Positions 18,525 through 27,082 of a stretch of 64,000 nt of DNA are shown here, one piece after another. Location: positions 124,001-188,000 of the forward strand of contig CAVRUJ010000001.1 of assembly GCA_963724385.1 (NCBI GenBank), read 5' to 3'. The notes beneath the pieces are model-generated. The model was not told the origin of the DNA, did not search any database, and saw only the letters and a list, made by a program, of their open reading frames with translations. The DNA is from DASXQK01 sp963724385 (GTDB lineage Bacteria; Pseudomonadota; Alphaproteobacteria; Dongiales; Dongiaceae). Both the position numbers and the translations under genes were made by a program. The stretch's first letter is position 1; every line of letters starts with the position of its first letter.

Positions 18525-21500
18525 TCAGCCCGCCGCGGCATGCGCCGGCATTTTCACCGGCCGCAACCGTTCTTCCAGCCGCTGCAGCAGCACGAAGAAG
18601 GACGGCACGAAGAGGACGGTGAGGCAGGTCGAGGCCAGCATGCCGCTGGCAACGCACAGCCCGAGGGAAACGCGAGCCGCGGCACCCGCCCCGGAAGCGG
18701 CGACCAGGGGCATCACCCCCAGGATGAAGGCGAAGGAGGTCATCAGGATGGGCCGGAAGCGCATCCGGGCCGCGGCCACGGCCGAGTCCAGGATCGGCTC
18801 GCCGTGAAGGACCCGATGCTCGCGCGCCACCTCGACGATCAGGATGGCGTTCTTGGCCGAAAGCGCGATCAGCAGCATGAGGCCGATCTGGGTGTAGAGG
18901 TTGTTGGCGAGCCCCAGGCTGTTCAGCACCAGGTCCGGGCCGAGCAGCGCAAGCGGCACGGCCAGGATGACGGCGAGCGGCGCGATCCAGCTTTCGTATT
19001 GCCCGGCGAGGCAGAGATAGACCAGCAGGATCGCCAGCCCGAAGACGTAATAGATCTGATGGCCGACGATCTTCTCCTGGAAGGACATGGCGGTCCATTC
19101 GGTCGCCATGCCGGGTGGCAGCGTCTGGTCCGCGACCTGCTCCATGAGGGATATGGCCTGGCCGGTGCTGTAGCCGGGCGCCGGGCTGCCCACGACCGTG
19201 GCCGCGGGGTAGAGGTTGTAGAGGGTGATGAGAGACGGCCCGGTGACGCTGCGGATCTGCACCAGCGCGCCCAGCGGGATCATCTTGTTGTCGCGGCTCT
19301 TGACGTAGAGGTTCTCGATGTCCGTCGGCTTGAGCCGGAAACGGGAATCCGCCTGGACGTAGACCTGGAAGGTGCGGCCGAACTTGGTGAACTGGTTGAC
19401 GTAGGTGGAACCGAGATAGGACGACATGGTGGCGAACACGTCGCCGACCGAGACCTGCAGGGTCTCGGCCTTGGTCCGGTCCACCAGGACCTGGACCTGG
19501 GGCACGCTCGCGCGGAAGGGCGAGCTCACCCGCTGAAGCGCGCTTTGCGTCCCGGCATTGGCGACGATGGCCGCGACGGCGCGGTCGAGCCTCGGGAAAT
19601 CCACGTCGCCGTCGCGAATCTCGATCATCTGGTTGAAGCCGCCCGAATTGCCGATGCCCTGGATCGGCGGCGGCGGCAGCGCGAGGCCGATGGCATCGGG
19701 CAGCTGGTCCAACTGTCCCTGGATATGCTGGATGATGGAGCGCAGGTCCTGGCCCTTTTCCTTCAGCCGCGACCCCCAGTCCTTGAGCACGACATAGACG
19801 GCGCCGGCATTGGCGAGGCTGGCGCTGTTGTCCAGCACCGAGATGCCGGAGATCTCGACCGCCTGGTCCACGCCCGGCGTCGCGAGGGCGATCGCGTTCA
19901 CCTCGTCGAGCGCCCGCTGGCTGCGCTGGAGCGAGGCGCCGTCGGGAAGCTGGACGGCGACGATGACATAGCCCTGGTCCTCGATGGGGATGAAGGCGGT
20001 CGGCAGCCGCGCGATGCCCCAGCCGCCGAAGCCGATGGCGATGAGGGCCAGCAGCACCATGGCAAGGCTGTGATGGATCATCCGGCCGATCAGCCCGGCA
20101 TAGGCGTTTTCCAGCTTGCCGTAGAGGTAGTTGAAGCCCCGGTAGAAGAAGTTCCGCTTCGCGGGCGGCACGGGCGCGCGCAGCCACAGGGCGCATTGGG
20201 TCGGTTTCAGGGTGATGGCGTTGATGGCGCTGATGAGGGCCGTGGCGGCGATGACGAGGGCGAACTGGGCATACATCTTGCCGGTGAGGCCGGGCAGGAA
20301 TGCGGCCGGGATGAAAACCGACATGAGCACCAGGGTGATGCCGATGACCGGCCCGAACAGCTCGCTCATGGCCTTGATGGCGGCGTCATGGCCGGTCATG
20401 CCCCGCTCGATGTGGTGGGCCGCGGCCTCGACGATGATGATCGCGTCGTCCACGACGATGCCGATGGCGAGCACGATGGCGAACAGGGTCGAGAGGTTGA
20501 CGGTGAAGCCCAGCGCCGCCATGGCGGCGAAGGCGCCGACGATGGTCACCGGCACTGTCGTCGCCGGCACCAGCATGGCCCGCCAATCCTGCAGGAAGAC
20601 GAGGATGACGATCAGCACCAGCACGCCCGCCTCGATCAGGGTCTTGTAGACCTCGTCGATGGAGGCGGTGACGAACTTGGTCGTGTTGAACGGAACGCCA
20701 TACTCCATCCCGGCGGGGAAGCCCTTGGACAGCTCCTCTAGCTTGGCCCCGACGCGGGTGGCGACGTCCAGCGCGTTGGCGTCGGGCGACTGGAAGATTG
20801 CAATGCCCGCCGCCGGCTTGCCGTTCAGCGCGAAGGCCTGGGAATAGGTCTGGGCGCCGAGCTCGACCCGCGCCACGTCCTTGACCCTGGTGACCTGGCC
20901 GCCGCCCGCACTGGCCGACTTGACGATGATGTCGGCGAATTGACCGACATCGGCGAAGCGCCCCAGAACCTTGACCGTGTACTGGAAGTTCTGGCCTTCG
21001 GGCGCGGGCGGCGTGCCGACCTGGCCGGCCGGCACTTCCTGGCTTTGCTGGCCGATGGCGTTGATCACGTCCTCAGCGGTCAGGCCCCTGGAATAGAGCT
21101 TCTGGGGGTCCATCCAGATGCGCATGGAATACTGGCCAACGCCGAAGACGACGACGTTGCCCACGCCCGGCAGGCGGGCCAGCTCGTTCACCAGGTTGAT
21201 AGTGGCGTAGTTGCTGAGATAGAGGCTGTCGTAGCGCCCGTCGGCGGAGGAGAGGCTGGCGATCTCGAGGATCGACGTCGACTTCTGCTGCACCGTCACG
21301 CCCTGGGACTGGACCGTGGCCGGAAGCTGGGCAAGCGCGCTGGCGACCCGGTTCTGGACCAGGATCTGGGCGACATTGAGGTCGGTGCCGATGTCGAAGG
21401 TGACGATCAGGCTGTAGCTGCCGTCGCTGGCGCTGGTGGATTGCATGTAGAGCATGTGCTCAACGCCGTTGACCTGCTGCTCGATGGGGAGCGCGACCGT

Positions 21501-21680
21501 GTTCATCACTGTCTCGGCGCTGGCGCCGGGAAAGCGGGTCGTCACCGAGATGGTCGGCGGCACGACGTTGGGATATTGGGCGACGGGAAGGGCATAAAGC
21601 GCGACGGCGCCGATCAGCACGAAGAGGATGGCCAGAACGTTGGCCAGCACCGGCCGCTCGATGAAGAACTTGGAGATCAC
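18525..21680 (-). CDS. RND efflux permease, HAE1 family (AcrB/MexB-like)
   Basis: A 1051-residue inner-membrane pump starting MISKFFIERPVLANVLAI, as in AcrB-type proteins. Twelve membrane helices surround two large periplasmic loops. The proton-relay Asp pair is present in TM4 (GIVVDDAIIIVEAA) and the matching Lys in TM10 (ALSAKNAILIVEVA). It works as a trimer with the adaptor encoded 19 bp upstream and an outer-membrane TolC-type channel, which is not encoded here. Substrates are probably hydrophobic or amphiphilic drugs. No dedicated regulator flanks the pair. Confidence 0.95.
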   Translation of the reverse strand: MISKFFIERPVLANVLAILFVLIGAVALYALPVAQYPNVVPPTISVTTRFPGASAETVMNTVALPIEQQVNGVEHMLYMQSTSASDGSYSLIVTFDIGTDLNVAQILVQNRVASALAQLPATVQSQGVTVQQKSTSILEIASLSSADGRYDSLYLSNYATINLVNELARLPGVGNVVVFGVGQYSMRIWMDPQKLYSRGLTAEDVINAIGQQSQEVPAGQVGTPPAPEGQNFQYTVKVLGRFADVGQFADIIVKSASAGGGQVTRVKDVARVELGAQTYSQAFALNGKPAAGIAIFQSPDANALDVATRVGAKLEELSKGFPAGMEYGVPFNTTKFVTASIDEVYKTLIEAGVLVLIVILVFLQDWRAMLVPATTVPVTIVGAFAAMAALGFTVNLSTLFAIVLAIGIVVDDAIIIVEAAAHHIERGMTGHDAAIKAMSELFGPVIGITLVLMSVFIPAAFLPGLTGKMYAQFALVIAATALISAINAITLKPTQCALWLRAPVPPAKRNFFYRGFNYLYGKLENAYAGLIGRMIHHSLAMVLLALIAIGFGGWGIARLPTAFIPIEDQGYVIVAVQLPDGASLQRSQRALDEVNAIALATPGVDQAVEISGISVLDNSASLANAGAVYVVLKDWGSRLKEKGQDLRSIIQHIQGQLDQLPDAIGLALPPPPIQGIGNSGGFNQMIEIRDGDVDFPRLDRAVAAIVANAGTQSALQRVSSPFRASVPQVQVLVDRTKAETLQVSVGDVFATMSSYLGSTYVNQFTKFGRTFQVYVQADSRFRLKPTDIENLYVKSRDNKMIPLGALVQIRSVTGPSLITLYNLYPAATVVGSPAPGYSTGQAISLMEQVADQTLPPGMATEWTAMSFQEKIVGHQIYYVFGLAILLVYLCLAGQYESWIAPLAVILAVPLALLGPDLVLNSLGLANNLYTQIGLMLLIALSAKNAILIVEVAREHRVLHGEPILDSAVAAARMRFRPILMTSFAFILGVMPLVAASGAGAAARVSLGLCVASGMLASTCLTVLFVPSFFVLLQRLEERLRPVKMPAHAAAG

Positions 21681-21699
21681 GGGCGCTCGTCCGGCGCGA

Positions 21700-22881
21700 T
21701 CACGGAGCGGTCGCGGCCGCGGGTGGCGCTTCGATCTTGGCCTCCTGGGGCGTCACCTTCTGCCCCGCGACGGCATGCTGGACGCCGCTGACCACGACCC
21801 GGTCGTCGGCCGAGAGCCCCTCGACAATCTCGCGCAAGGCGCCGAACAGCTGGCCGGGGACGACCTGACGTTCCTCCACCACGTCGTCCTTGCCGACCAC
21901 CAGCAGATAGCTGCCCGCCTGGTTCGTGCCCAGCACCTGGTCGGGCACCAGCAGGGCCTGGTGCTTCTGCTGGACCAGGGGTGCTCGCACGCGCGCGAAA
22001 TATCCCGGGAGCAGCGCCCGGTCGGCGTTGTCGAACACGGCGCGCACCTGGAGCGTGCCGGTGGAGGGATCGACCTGCGGCGCTGCGTAGTCGAGCACGC
22101 CCTTGTGGGGGTAGCCCTCCTCGGTCATCAGGCCGACCTCGATCGGGAAATTGTGGAGATTCTCGACCGTGAACTGGCCGCCCATCCCGGCCTGGCGCAC
22201 CCTCAGCACGTCCTGTTCGCTGACGGTGAAATTGACCCAGATGGGCTCGATCTGCACGATGGTCGCAAGCTCCGTCGGGCCCGTCACGCCGACAAGCGCG
22301 CCCACGGACTGGAGATGGTTGGTCACGATCCCGTCGAAGGGCGCCGTCACGCTGGTATAGCCGAGGTCGATGGCCGCCAGGCTGACCTGGGCCTGGGCGT
22401 CCAGGATGTCGGCGTTCTGGGAATCGAGCTTGGCCCGCGCCTGGTCGAGAGCCGACTGGGTGGCGAAGCCCTTCTTCGCCAGGTCCTGCTGGCGCAGGTA
22501 ATCCGCCTTGGCATAGACCTGCTGGGCCTGGATCGACTGCACCTTGGCCTGGGCCTGGCGCAGCTTCGCCTCGTAAGGGGCGGGCTCGATGACGAAGAGG
22601 GTCTTGCCCTTCTTCACCATCTCGCCGTCCTTGTAGTCGATTTCCTGCAGGTAGCCCGCCACGCGGGCTTCCAGCGCGACGAAGTTGACCGACGCCGTGT
22701 TGCCGGTGAGATCGAGATAGGGCGTCACGGTCTCGGCCACCGGCTTCGCCACGCCGACTTCGGCGGGCGGCGGGGGGACATAGGCGTTCTCTTCCCGCTT
22801 GCAGGCGCCGAGAAGGAGGAGCGACAGGACGACGGCGGAAGCAGCCGGCCGTCCAATCCTCCCCGGATCGATCGCCCTCAT
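21700..22881 (-). CDS. RND efflux periplasmic adaptor lipoprotein (AcrA/MexA-like)
   Basis: A 393-residue membrane fusion protein. The signal peptide ends in the lipobox LLGAC (Cys at about residue 27), so it is inner-membrane anchored by lipid. A biotinyl-lipoyl-like half motif (ARVAGYLQEIDYKDGEMVKKG), a helical hairpin (about residues 105-165), the second lipoyl half and beta-barrel domains follow in the usual order. It bridges the RND pump encoded downstream to an outer-membrane channel. Confidence 0.95.
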   Translation of the reverse strand: MRAIDPGRIGRPAASAVVLSLLLLGACKREENAYVPPPPAEVGVAKPVAETVTPYLDLTGNTASVNFVALEARVAGYLQEIDYKDGEMVKKGKTLFVIEPAPYEAKLRQAQAKVQSIQAQQVYAKADYLRQQDLAKKGFATQSALDQARAKLDSQNADILDAQAQVSLAAIDLGYTSVTAPFDGIVTNHLQSVGALVGVTGPTELATIVQIEPIWVNFTVSEQDVLRVRQAGMGGQFTVENLHNFPIEVGLMTEEGYPHKGVLDYAAPQVDPSTGTLQVRAVFDNADRALLPGYFARVRAPLVQQKHQALLVPDQVLGTNQAGSYLLVVGKDDVVEERQVVPGQLFGALREIVEGLSADDRVVVSGVQHAVAGQKVTPQEAKIEAPPAAATAP

Positions 22882-22963
22882 CCGGCCGTCTCCCCCGCAA
22901 CCCTACCCGTTCGCGGAGAAGCCATACCTGCAACGGTGGAGGGGTTCAAGCGCGCGCGGTGCT

Positions 22964-23344
22964 TCAATCGAGGCCCGCTTCCTTGAACACTTCGCGGGCG
23001 ACCCGGAAGGCATCGAGCGCCGCGGGTCCGCCGGCATAGATGACGGACTGGAGCAAGACCTCGCCGATTTCGGCCTCGCTGACGCCGTTGCGCAATGCAC
23101 CCTGGACATGGAGCTTCAGTTCGTGGGGCCGGTTCAGCGCCGCCAGCATGGCGAGCGTGATCATGCTGCGGGTGCGCCGGTCGAGGCCCGGCCGGCTCCA
23201 GACCTCGCCCCAGGCATAGTGGGTGATGAGCTCCTGAAGCGGCCGGCTGAAATCGTCGGCCGCGGCCATGGACCTGTCGACATGCTCGTCGCCCAGCACC
23301 TCCCGGCGGATCTTCATTCCCTTGTCAAAGGTCTGTTTGTCCAT
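22964..23344 (-). CDS. Carboxymuconolactone decarboxylase family protein, PcaC-like
   Basis: A 126-residue all-helical protein. The sequence fits 4-carboxymuconolactone decarboxylase (GEVWSRPGLDRRTRSMITLAM, HVQGALRNGVSEAEIGEVL, VYAGGPA-like IYAGGPAALDAFR). It lacks the CxxC pair of the AhpD peroxidase branch, favouring the PcaC type. No other protocatechuate-pathway gene is present, so the decarboxylase role is likely but not proven. A two-hairpin repeat lies immediately upstream. Confidence 0.85.
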   Translation of the reverse strand: MDKQTFDKGMKIRREVLGDEHVDRSMAAADDFSRPLQELITHYAWGEVWSRPGLDRRTRSMITLAMLAALNRPHELKLHVQGALRNGVSEAEIGEVLLQSVIYAGGPAALDAFRVAREVFKEAGLD

Positions 23345-23422
23345 GGCGCGCTCCTGGCTCGAGTTGAACGGATGCGCCGCAGGATCGCCCAGGTCCGGTT
23401 CAATCTCAATGCGAGGACGGCC

Positions 23423-23529
23423 TAGTATCGGATCGCAGAAATTCGTGACTCAGGCCATGTCACGAATTTCTGCGTGTATCCGATACTAAGACTGGAAACG
23501 ATGTACCGACTTTCTTCGAAAGTCGGTAC
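23423..23529. repeat. Two-hairpin dispersed repeat, copy A
   Basis: A 66-bp imperfect palindrome at 23423-23488 begins TAGTATCGGATCGCAGAAAT and ends with its complement. A perfect 12-bp stem with a 3-base loop follows at 23503-23529 (GTACCGACTTTC, TTC, GAAAGTCGGTAC). The pair occurs again as the reverse complement at 63701-63808. It lies in the 206-bp gap between two minus-strand genes and could form a terminator or processing site. No open frame is included. Confidence 0.85.
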
Positions 23530-23550
23530 TAGCCTTCGCCGGCCTTCTTG

Positions 23551-24327
23551 CTACGCCGTCTCGCGCCGCTTCAGATAGGCATCCGCCAGCTCGCGCAGCC
23601 GCTCGCGCCCGAAGCTCGGATTGTGGCCGGCATGGACGACGCGCACCGGCAGTTTGCTGAGCCGCCGCATGCTGCGGACGTAGTCGGCGATGCAGGAGCC
23701 GGGCAGATCGTCCAGCAACGCTCCGTCATAGATGGAATCGCCCGAGAACAGGATGCCCGTGGCGGCCTCCCACAGGCCGATGCTGCCGCGGGAATGGCCG
23801 GGCAGATGCAAGACCTCGAAGCTTCGGTCGCCGAGATCGATCCGGTCGCCTTCCTCGACCTTGCGGGTCACCTTCGCCGGGCGGACTCGGTAGGAGCGCA
23901 GATCGTAGCCGGCGTAGGGGATGGCCGTGATCATCGGCCCGGCGACTGGATATCCCGGAACCGACAGCCGGCTCAGATCCGCGGGATCGAAGTCCTCGTC
24001 CACCAGGGTGTAGTCGCCGGTCGGTTGGCTGAGCCCCGGGGCCTCGCTCGCGTGGATGAGGCAATCCTCGAACTCATGGTGCCCGCCGATGTGATCGGCG
24101 TGGACGTGGGTCGCGACCGCCGTCACCGCCTTCTGCAGCAGGTCACTCGCCGCCTGCTTCAGGCTCGCGATGCCCATGCCCGTGTCGATCATCAGATCGC
24201 GCTCGCGTCCGCGCACATGCCAGATATTGCAGCGCAGGAGCGGCACGACGTGGGGCTCCCACAGCAGCGTGATGTCGTCGTCGATCCGCCTGCGCTCGAA
24301 CCAGCGTTCGGCGATCTTCATGGCCAT
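23551..24327 (-). CDS. Metallo-beta-lactamase-fold hydrolase
   Basis: A 258-residue enzyme. ATG 24327 is chosen for its GAGGAG site; the frame continues to 24471 but the added residues look non-coding. The zinc motif HVHADHIGGHHEF is followed by further ligands in LPGHSRGSIGL, SGDSIYDG and HAGHNPSF. That is the full set for a two-zinc hydrolase. The subgroup is glyoxalase II or lactonase-like, and the substrate cannot be told. The gene reads away from the tRNA-bounded island that starts at 24691. Confidence 0.85.
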   Translation of the reverse strand: MAMKIAERWFERRRIDDDITLLWEPHVVPLLRCNIWHVRGRERDLMIDTGMGIASLKQAASDLLQKAVTAVATHVHADHIGGHHEFEDCLIHASEAPGLSQPTGDYTLVDEDFDPADLSRLSVPGYPVAGPMITAIPYAGYDLRSYRVRPAKVTRKVEEGDRIDLGDRSFEVLHLPGHSRGSIGLWEAATGILFSGDSIYDGALLDDLPGSCIADYVRSMRRLSKLPVRVVHAGHNPSFGRERLRELADAYLKRRETA

Positions 24328-24690
24328 GGCCAAAGGCTCCTCGTTGCCGGGCCGACAGCATGCCGGCAGCGCCGCGTGCGGCCAAGGCGCAAGACAGCGC
24401 CGGCGACGCCTTCCTATTTTCCGGGGGATAACTTCCTGGGCCGCCTTGACGGGCGCAGCCAGCGATCTCATGATTCATACGCTGCAACCTAAGTGGAGAT
24501 GCGTGAAGCACATGACTCCACCGGGCAGTTGGTGAGTTGCCGACCGCCTTGGCATCGGCGACCGAGTTCAAAGCCCAAGTCCATGCCCGGGAGATCTCTT
24601 CCGAGCGCGAAGCGCAGCTTCGCAAACGGGCCCCCGCCTGACGCCTTCGAGCGCACGGGGGCCTTTGCTTGGTCAGCAGAGATTTATGGC
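24328..24690. other. Gene-poor stretch with a decayed coding end
   Basis: No complete gene is seen. On the plus strand a short frame, about 24537-24638, reads TALASATEFKAQVHAREISS and ends KRAPA before TGA at 24637. A GGCCCCCG/CGGGGGCC hairpin covers its end. The composition looks like a real C-terminus, so it may be the tail of a gene cut away on the island side. No N-terminal part or start with a ribosome-binding site remains. Confidence 0.3.
24629..24672 (+). terminator. Hairpin terminator candidate
   Basis: GGCCCCCG at 24629-24636 pairs with CGGGGGCC at 24656-24663 across a 19-base loop, followed by TTTGCTT. The long loop and weak T tract make it a moderate candidate. It would end transcription coming from the decayed plus-strand frame just before the partial tRNA copy. 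Confidence 0.4.
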
Positions 24691-24730
24691 TGGAGCGGGC
24701 GAAGGGAATCGAACCCTCATCGTAAGCTTG
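24691..24730 (-). repeat. Partial tRNA-Gly 3' copy, att-like site
   Basis: These 40 bases match 28182-28221 inside the intact tRNA-Gly with one difference (A at 24719 against G at 28210). They cover the CCA end, the acceptor 3' strand, the T arm and part of the anticodon arm. Beyond 24730 the match stops, so no tRNA can be formed here. Integrating elements that use a tRNA 3' end leave exactly this kind of displaced copy at the far end. Confidence 0.88.
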
Positions 24731-25225
24731 TAAATTCTCACAACCGATGCAGTTTCAACGACATTGCGCTCTCGGTCCGCGGCTTTGAGTGCATCTGCTT
24801 GCACGGGCGGATCTTGGTCTTGGGCAGTTACGCGCGCGTTGCCTATGAGTACAATCGCCTCTCGAAATCCAACTTCACGATGTGTTTTGGGAAAGGAGGT
24901 TTCAAGAGATAGCTTTCGCAGGGTCAACCAGCCGGCGAGCCGCCCCAACAATGCGAGAGCCTGACGCTTCGCGCAAACGGTGGTTTCCGAGAGGTCCAGA
25001 TTTCTGAGGCAGTGAGAAGCCGTGTAAGCTATCGGAGGCTGAACCGTCGGGTCGAAATCAGGGTTGAGGTCAACCCGTCTTTAGCCAACGACACCTATCG
25101 TCCGCGCCACCGGGCATCCCCGGATCCCCTTTCGGCTACCGATTGGACGTAATGTGCAACATTTGCCAGCTGCACTTGACAATCGCCGCCGTGGCCTATC
25201 GGACCCAAACCGATCTGCCCCGCTC
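24731..25225. other. Non-coding left end of the island
   Basis: In these 495 bp no frame has a convincing start, composition or family. Short open frames crossing the partial tRNA are side products of the tRNA sequence. No integrase fragment could be recognised. Confidence 0.5.
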
Positions 25226-25696
25226 TTAGCCGGGGTTCCCATAGTAACCAGGGGGTCCGTAATAGCCAGGGTATCCGTAGTAGCGGGGGTAGGAGTAGCC
25301 GGGCGGGGGTCTGTAGTAGCCGTAGCCAGGGGCGTAGCCATAGCCCTCCGGGGGTCCATAACTCGGACCCGGCGAGGGCTGGTAGCCGTAGCTGGGACCT
25401 GGCGGAGGACCATATCCATAGCCCGGGCCAGGGCCTGGGGAGCCGTAGTAGCCGCCGTATCCGTAATAGCCCGGTGGTGGCGTAGTGGCGACGCCTCCTA
25501 GGACGCCTACTGTCCCACCTATTGCGGCACCGAGAGCTGCCCCGGGTCCACCGCCGGCAATCGCCCCGATGGCAGCCCCCGCAGCCGCGCCGTAAAGGCC
25601 ACCACCTACCGCGCGCTGAGCGGGATCATATGGATTTACGCAGGCCGAAAGACTTAGCGCGAAGGCCAGAAGCAACAGCGTCCGAAGCGCGCGCAT
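25226..25696 (-). CDS. Glycine-zipper lipoprotein with a Tyr/Gly/Pro-rich tail
   Basis: A 156-residue exported lipoprotein. ATG 25696 has a GAGG site and opens a signal peptide ending in the lipobox LSAC. Residues about 30-75 form a glycine zipper (GGGLYGAAAGAAIGAIAGG and GAALGAAIGG) that can insert in or line membranes. The last 80 residues repeat PGYGY/PGYYGY-like units and are probably disordered on the cell surface. Comparable 17 kDa antigen-type and glycine-zipper proteins sit in the outer membrane. A candidate TetR operator lies 38-59 bp upstream of the start. Confidence 0.8.
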   Translation of the reverse strand: MRALRTLLLLAFALSLSACVNPYDPAQRAVGGGLYGAAAGAAIGAIAGGGPGAALGAAIGGTVGVLGGVATTPPPGYYGYGGYYGSPGPGPGYGYGPPPGPSYGYQPSPGPSYGPPEGYGYAPGYGYYRPPPGYSYPRYYGYPGYYGPPGYYGNPG

Positions 25697-25733
25697 GTGA
25701 TCCCTCACTTGGCCAATCCGGCCTCTAGGAAGT

Positions 25734-25755
25734 AATGATACGCTACCGTTGCGTT
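25734..25755. promoter_or_regulatory. Candidate TetR operator, site 1
   Basis: AATGATACG, four bases, CGTTGCGTT. The right half is identical to both halves of the perfect site at 26846-26867, and the left half matches its complement at 6 of 9 positions with the same 4-base spacing. It lies just upstream of the glycine-zipper lipoprotein gene, where a repressor would block its promoter. Confidence 0.5.
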
Positions 25756-25793
25756 GATTTAAATAGCGAACTTTGGAGTGTTTCGGTCTCGGG

Positions 25794-26447
25794 CTAGCGC
25801 GCGTGCACGGTCCAACCGCGGCAGCCGCTGAGGAACAGAGTGACCGTTTGTCGCGCCCAGACATCGAGCTCCGCTGCTGTCATGGGCACACCCATGCCGA
25901 GCGCCCGACGCTGCGGCGATGCGATGACCATTTGCAGGAACTGTGTCGCCGCAAAATGGGATGCATCCAAGCTTAGGCCTCTGGTGGATACGTCGCGCTG
26001 CAATAATGCGCCGATGCGCTCAATGGCCTCCCGACCCGCCGAACGGTCCGCAACTACCTCGGCGAGTTCGGGAAACCGGCCCGACTCGGCCAAGATCACC
26101 CGGTGGAGGGCCAGCGCCTGAGGATTCAAGGCGGCTCGCAATATCGCCTCAGCCAGGCGCGTCAGTATTTCGTCCAGGCTGCCGCCGACAAACAATCCTG
26201 CCGCATCGGGGGGCCGAAGGCGGTCGATGATGCGACGCACGACGGCAGCGAACAAGGCCGCTTTGTCAGGAAACCTATGATAGTAAGTTCGCTTGGAAAT
26301 ACGGGCACGCGTCACGATCTGCTCGATCGACGTTGCGCCATATCCCAGATCGAGGAACAGCTCCGTCGCCACTTCTAGAATGCGGTCGCCAAGCAGCGCC
26401 GATGCCTCGCGAGAAGGGCGGCCGCCTCCGCGCTGTGGTTTCTTCAT
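25794..26447 (-). CDS. TetR/AcrR family transcriptional regulator
   Basis: A 217-residue regulator. The N-terminal helix-turn-helix is clear (about residues 20-65: ILEVATELFLDLGYGATSIE, ARISKRTYYHRFPDKAALF). The C-terminal helical domain should bind a ligand that is not identifiable. The lipoprotein gene lies downstream, with an operator-like site in the 97-bp gap, and a small lipoprotein gene with a perfect inverted-repeat operator lies upstream. Local control of both is inferred from the shared motif. Confidence 0.88.
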   Translation of the reverse strand: MKKPQRGGGRPSREASALLGDRILEVATELFLDLGYGATSIEQIVTRARISKRTYYHRFPDKAALFAAVVRRIIDRLRPPDAAGLFVGGSLDEILTRLAEAILRAALNPQALALHRVILAESGRFPELAEVVADRSAGREAIERIGALLQRDVSTRGLSLDASHFAATQFLQMVIASPQRRALGMGVPMTAAELDVWARQTVTLFLSGCRGWTVHAR

Positions 26448-26650
26448 CGACCTGCTTTCCCCGATTTGTTGTCCGGCTCAGCCACTCGACGAGGCAAAAC
26501 ACTACCCAATGAGCGCAGCCGCACCACCGGCGATCCACATGACGTGTCGCATGGCGAGCGTAGCCTGAAGCTGCACGTCAACTATCCCTCGTCGAGAAGA
26601 AGTCAACGATTCGTCGTCCCGCGCATCGACCACCCCGGAGGTTTCGAACG

Positions 26651-26776
26651 CTACCAGCAGTGATAACAGGGCGATGGCAGCCAGTAGTATGGGTGATATA
26701 GCCTTCCCACGATGACGCCGCAGGACAGGGAGAGTGCGAGAGCTAGGGTAACCAGGACAATGCGTAGGCTCCGCAT
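26651..26776 (-). CDS. Small exported peptide, possible lipoprotein
   Basis: A 41-residue product from ATG 26776, which has AAAGGA seven bases upstream. Residues 1-20 are a clear signal or membrane segment (MRSLRIVLVTLALALSLSCG), where the Cys could be lipidated although the lipobox is poor. The tail is aromatic and short (GRLYHPYYWLPSPCYHCW), with three Cys in all. No family is recognised. The operator-like palindrome 70 bp upstream supports a real, regulated gene. Confidence 0.5.
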   Translation of the reverse strand: MRSLRIVLVTLALALSLSCGVIVGRLYHPYYWLPSPCYHCW

Positions 26777-27082
26777 GGTGGTTCCTTTCGAGATAGGCCA
26801 GGACGTCACCTGAGGCATTTGAAAGGCTATCATGTCATTTAATGCAACGCAACGGGAGCGTTGCGTTAATATCGTTCTATGTTAATAGCAAATGCGCCCT
26901 TGGATCAGGCCACCTCTCGTTCCTATTGGCACTATGTTCGCCCCCAACAGGCGGCGAAGAAAGGAGCAAGCTTCGTGGTGAAAAGAGTGGGCGGCCAAAC
27001 GGAGTCGCTCGCATAGATGCTCGAAGCGGGTATCCAGAACCTTGCCTCTTCCCCCTTTTGCGCGGCGCCCAAGCGACATTGG
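26777..27082. other. Spacer between the small lipoprotein and the trypsin-like gene
   Basis: About 306 bp without a convincing gene. Apart from the palindrome at 26846-26867, nothing stands out. A plus-strand frame at 26842-27126 has no ribosome-binding site and an unlikely composition. Confidence 0.5.
26846..26867. promoter_or_regulatory. Candidate TetR operator, site 2 (perfect inverted repeat)
   Basis: AACGCAACG, GGAG, CGTTGCGTT: a perfect 9-bp inverted repeat with a 4-bp spacer, the form expected for a TetR dimer. It lies 70-91 bp upstream of the small exported peptide gene. The half-site recurs in front of the lipoprotein gene on the other side of tetR. Confidence 0.6.

Noticed and set aside
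18477..20741. Long plus-strand frame opposite the RND permease
   Set aside because: Antisense shadow of a clear AcrB-type gene, with His/Asp/Gly-rich composition and no domain.
24493..24951. Open frames on both strands across the partial tRNA copy (RRESNPH and RVRFPSPAP endings)
   Set aside because: These peptides are the usual false translations of tRNA 3' sequence; no ribosome-binding site or family.
24731..25225. Integrase remnant expected beside a tRNA att site
   Set aside because: No frame shows the Arg-His-Arg-Tyr pattern or other integrase blocks.
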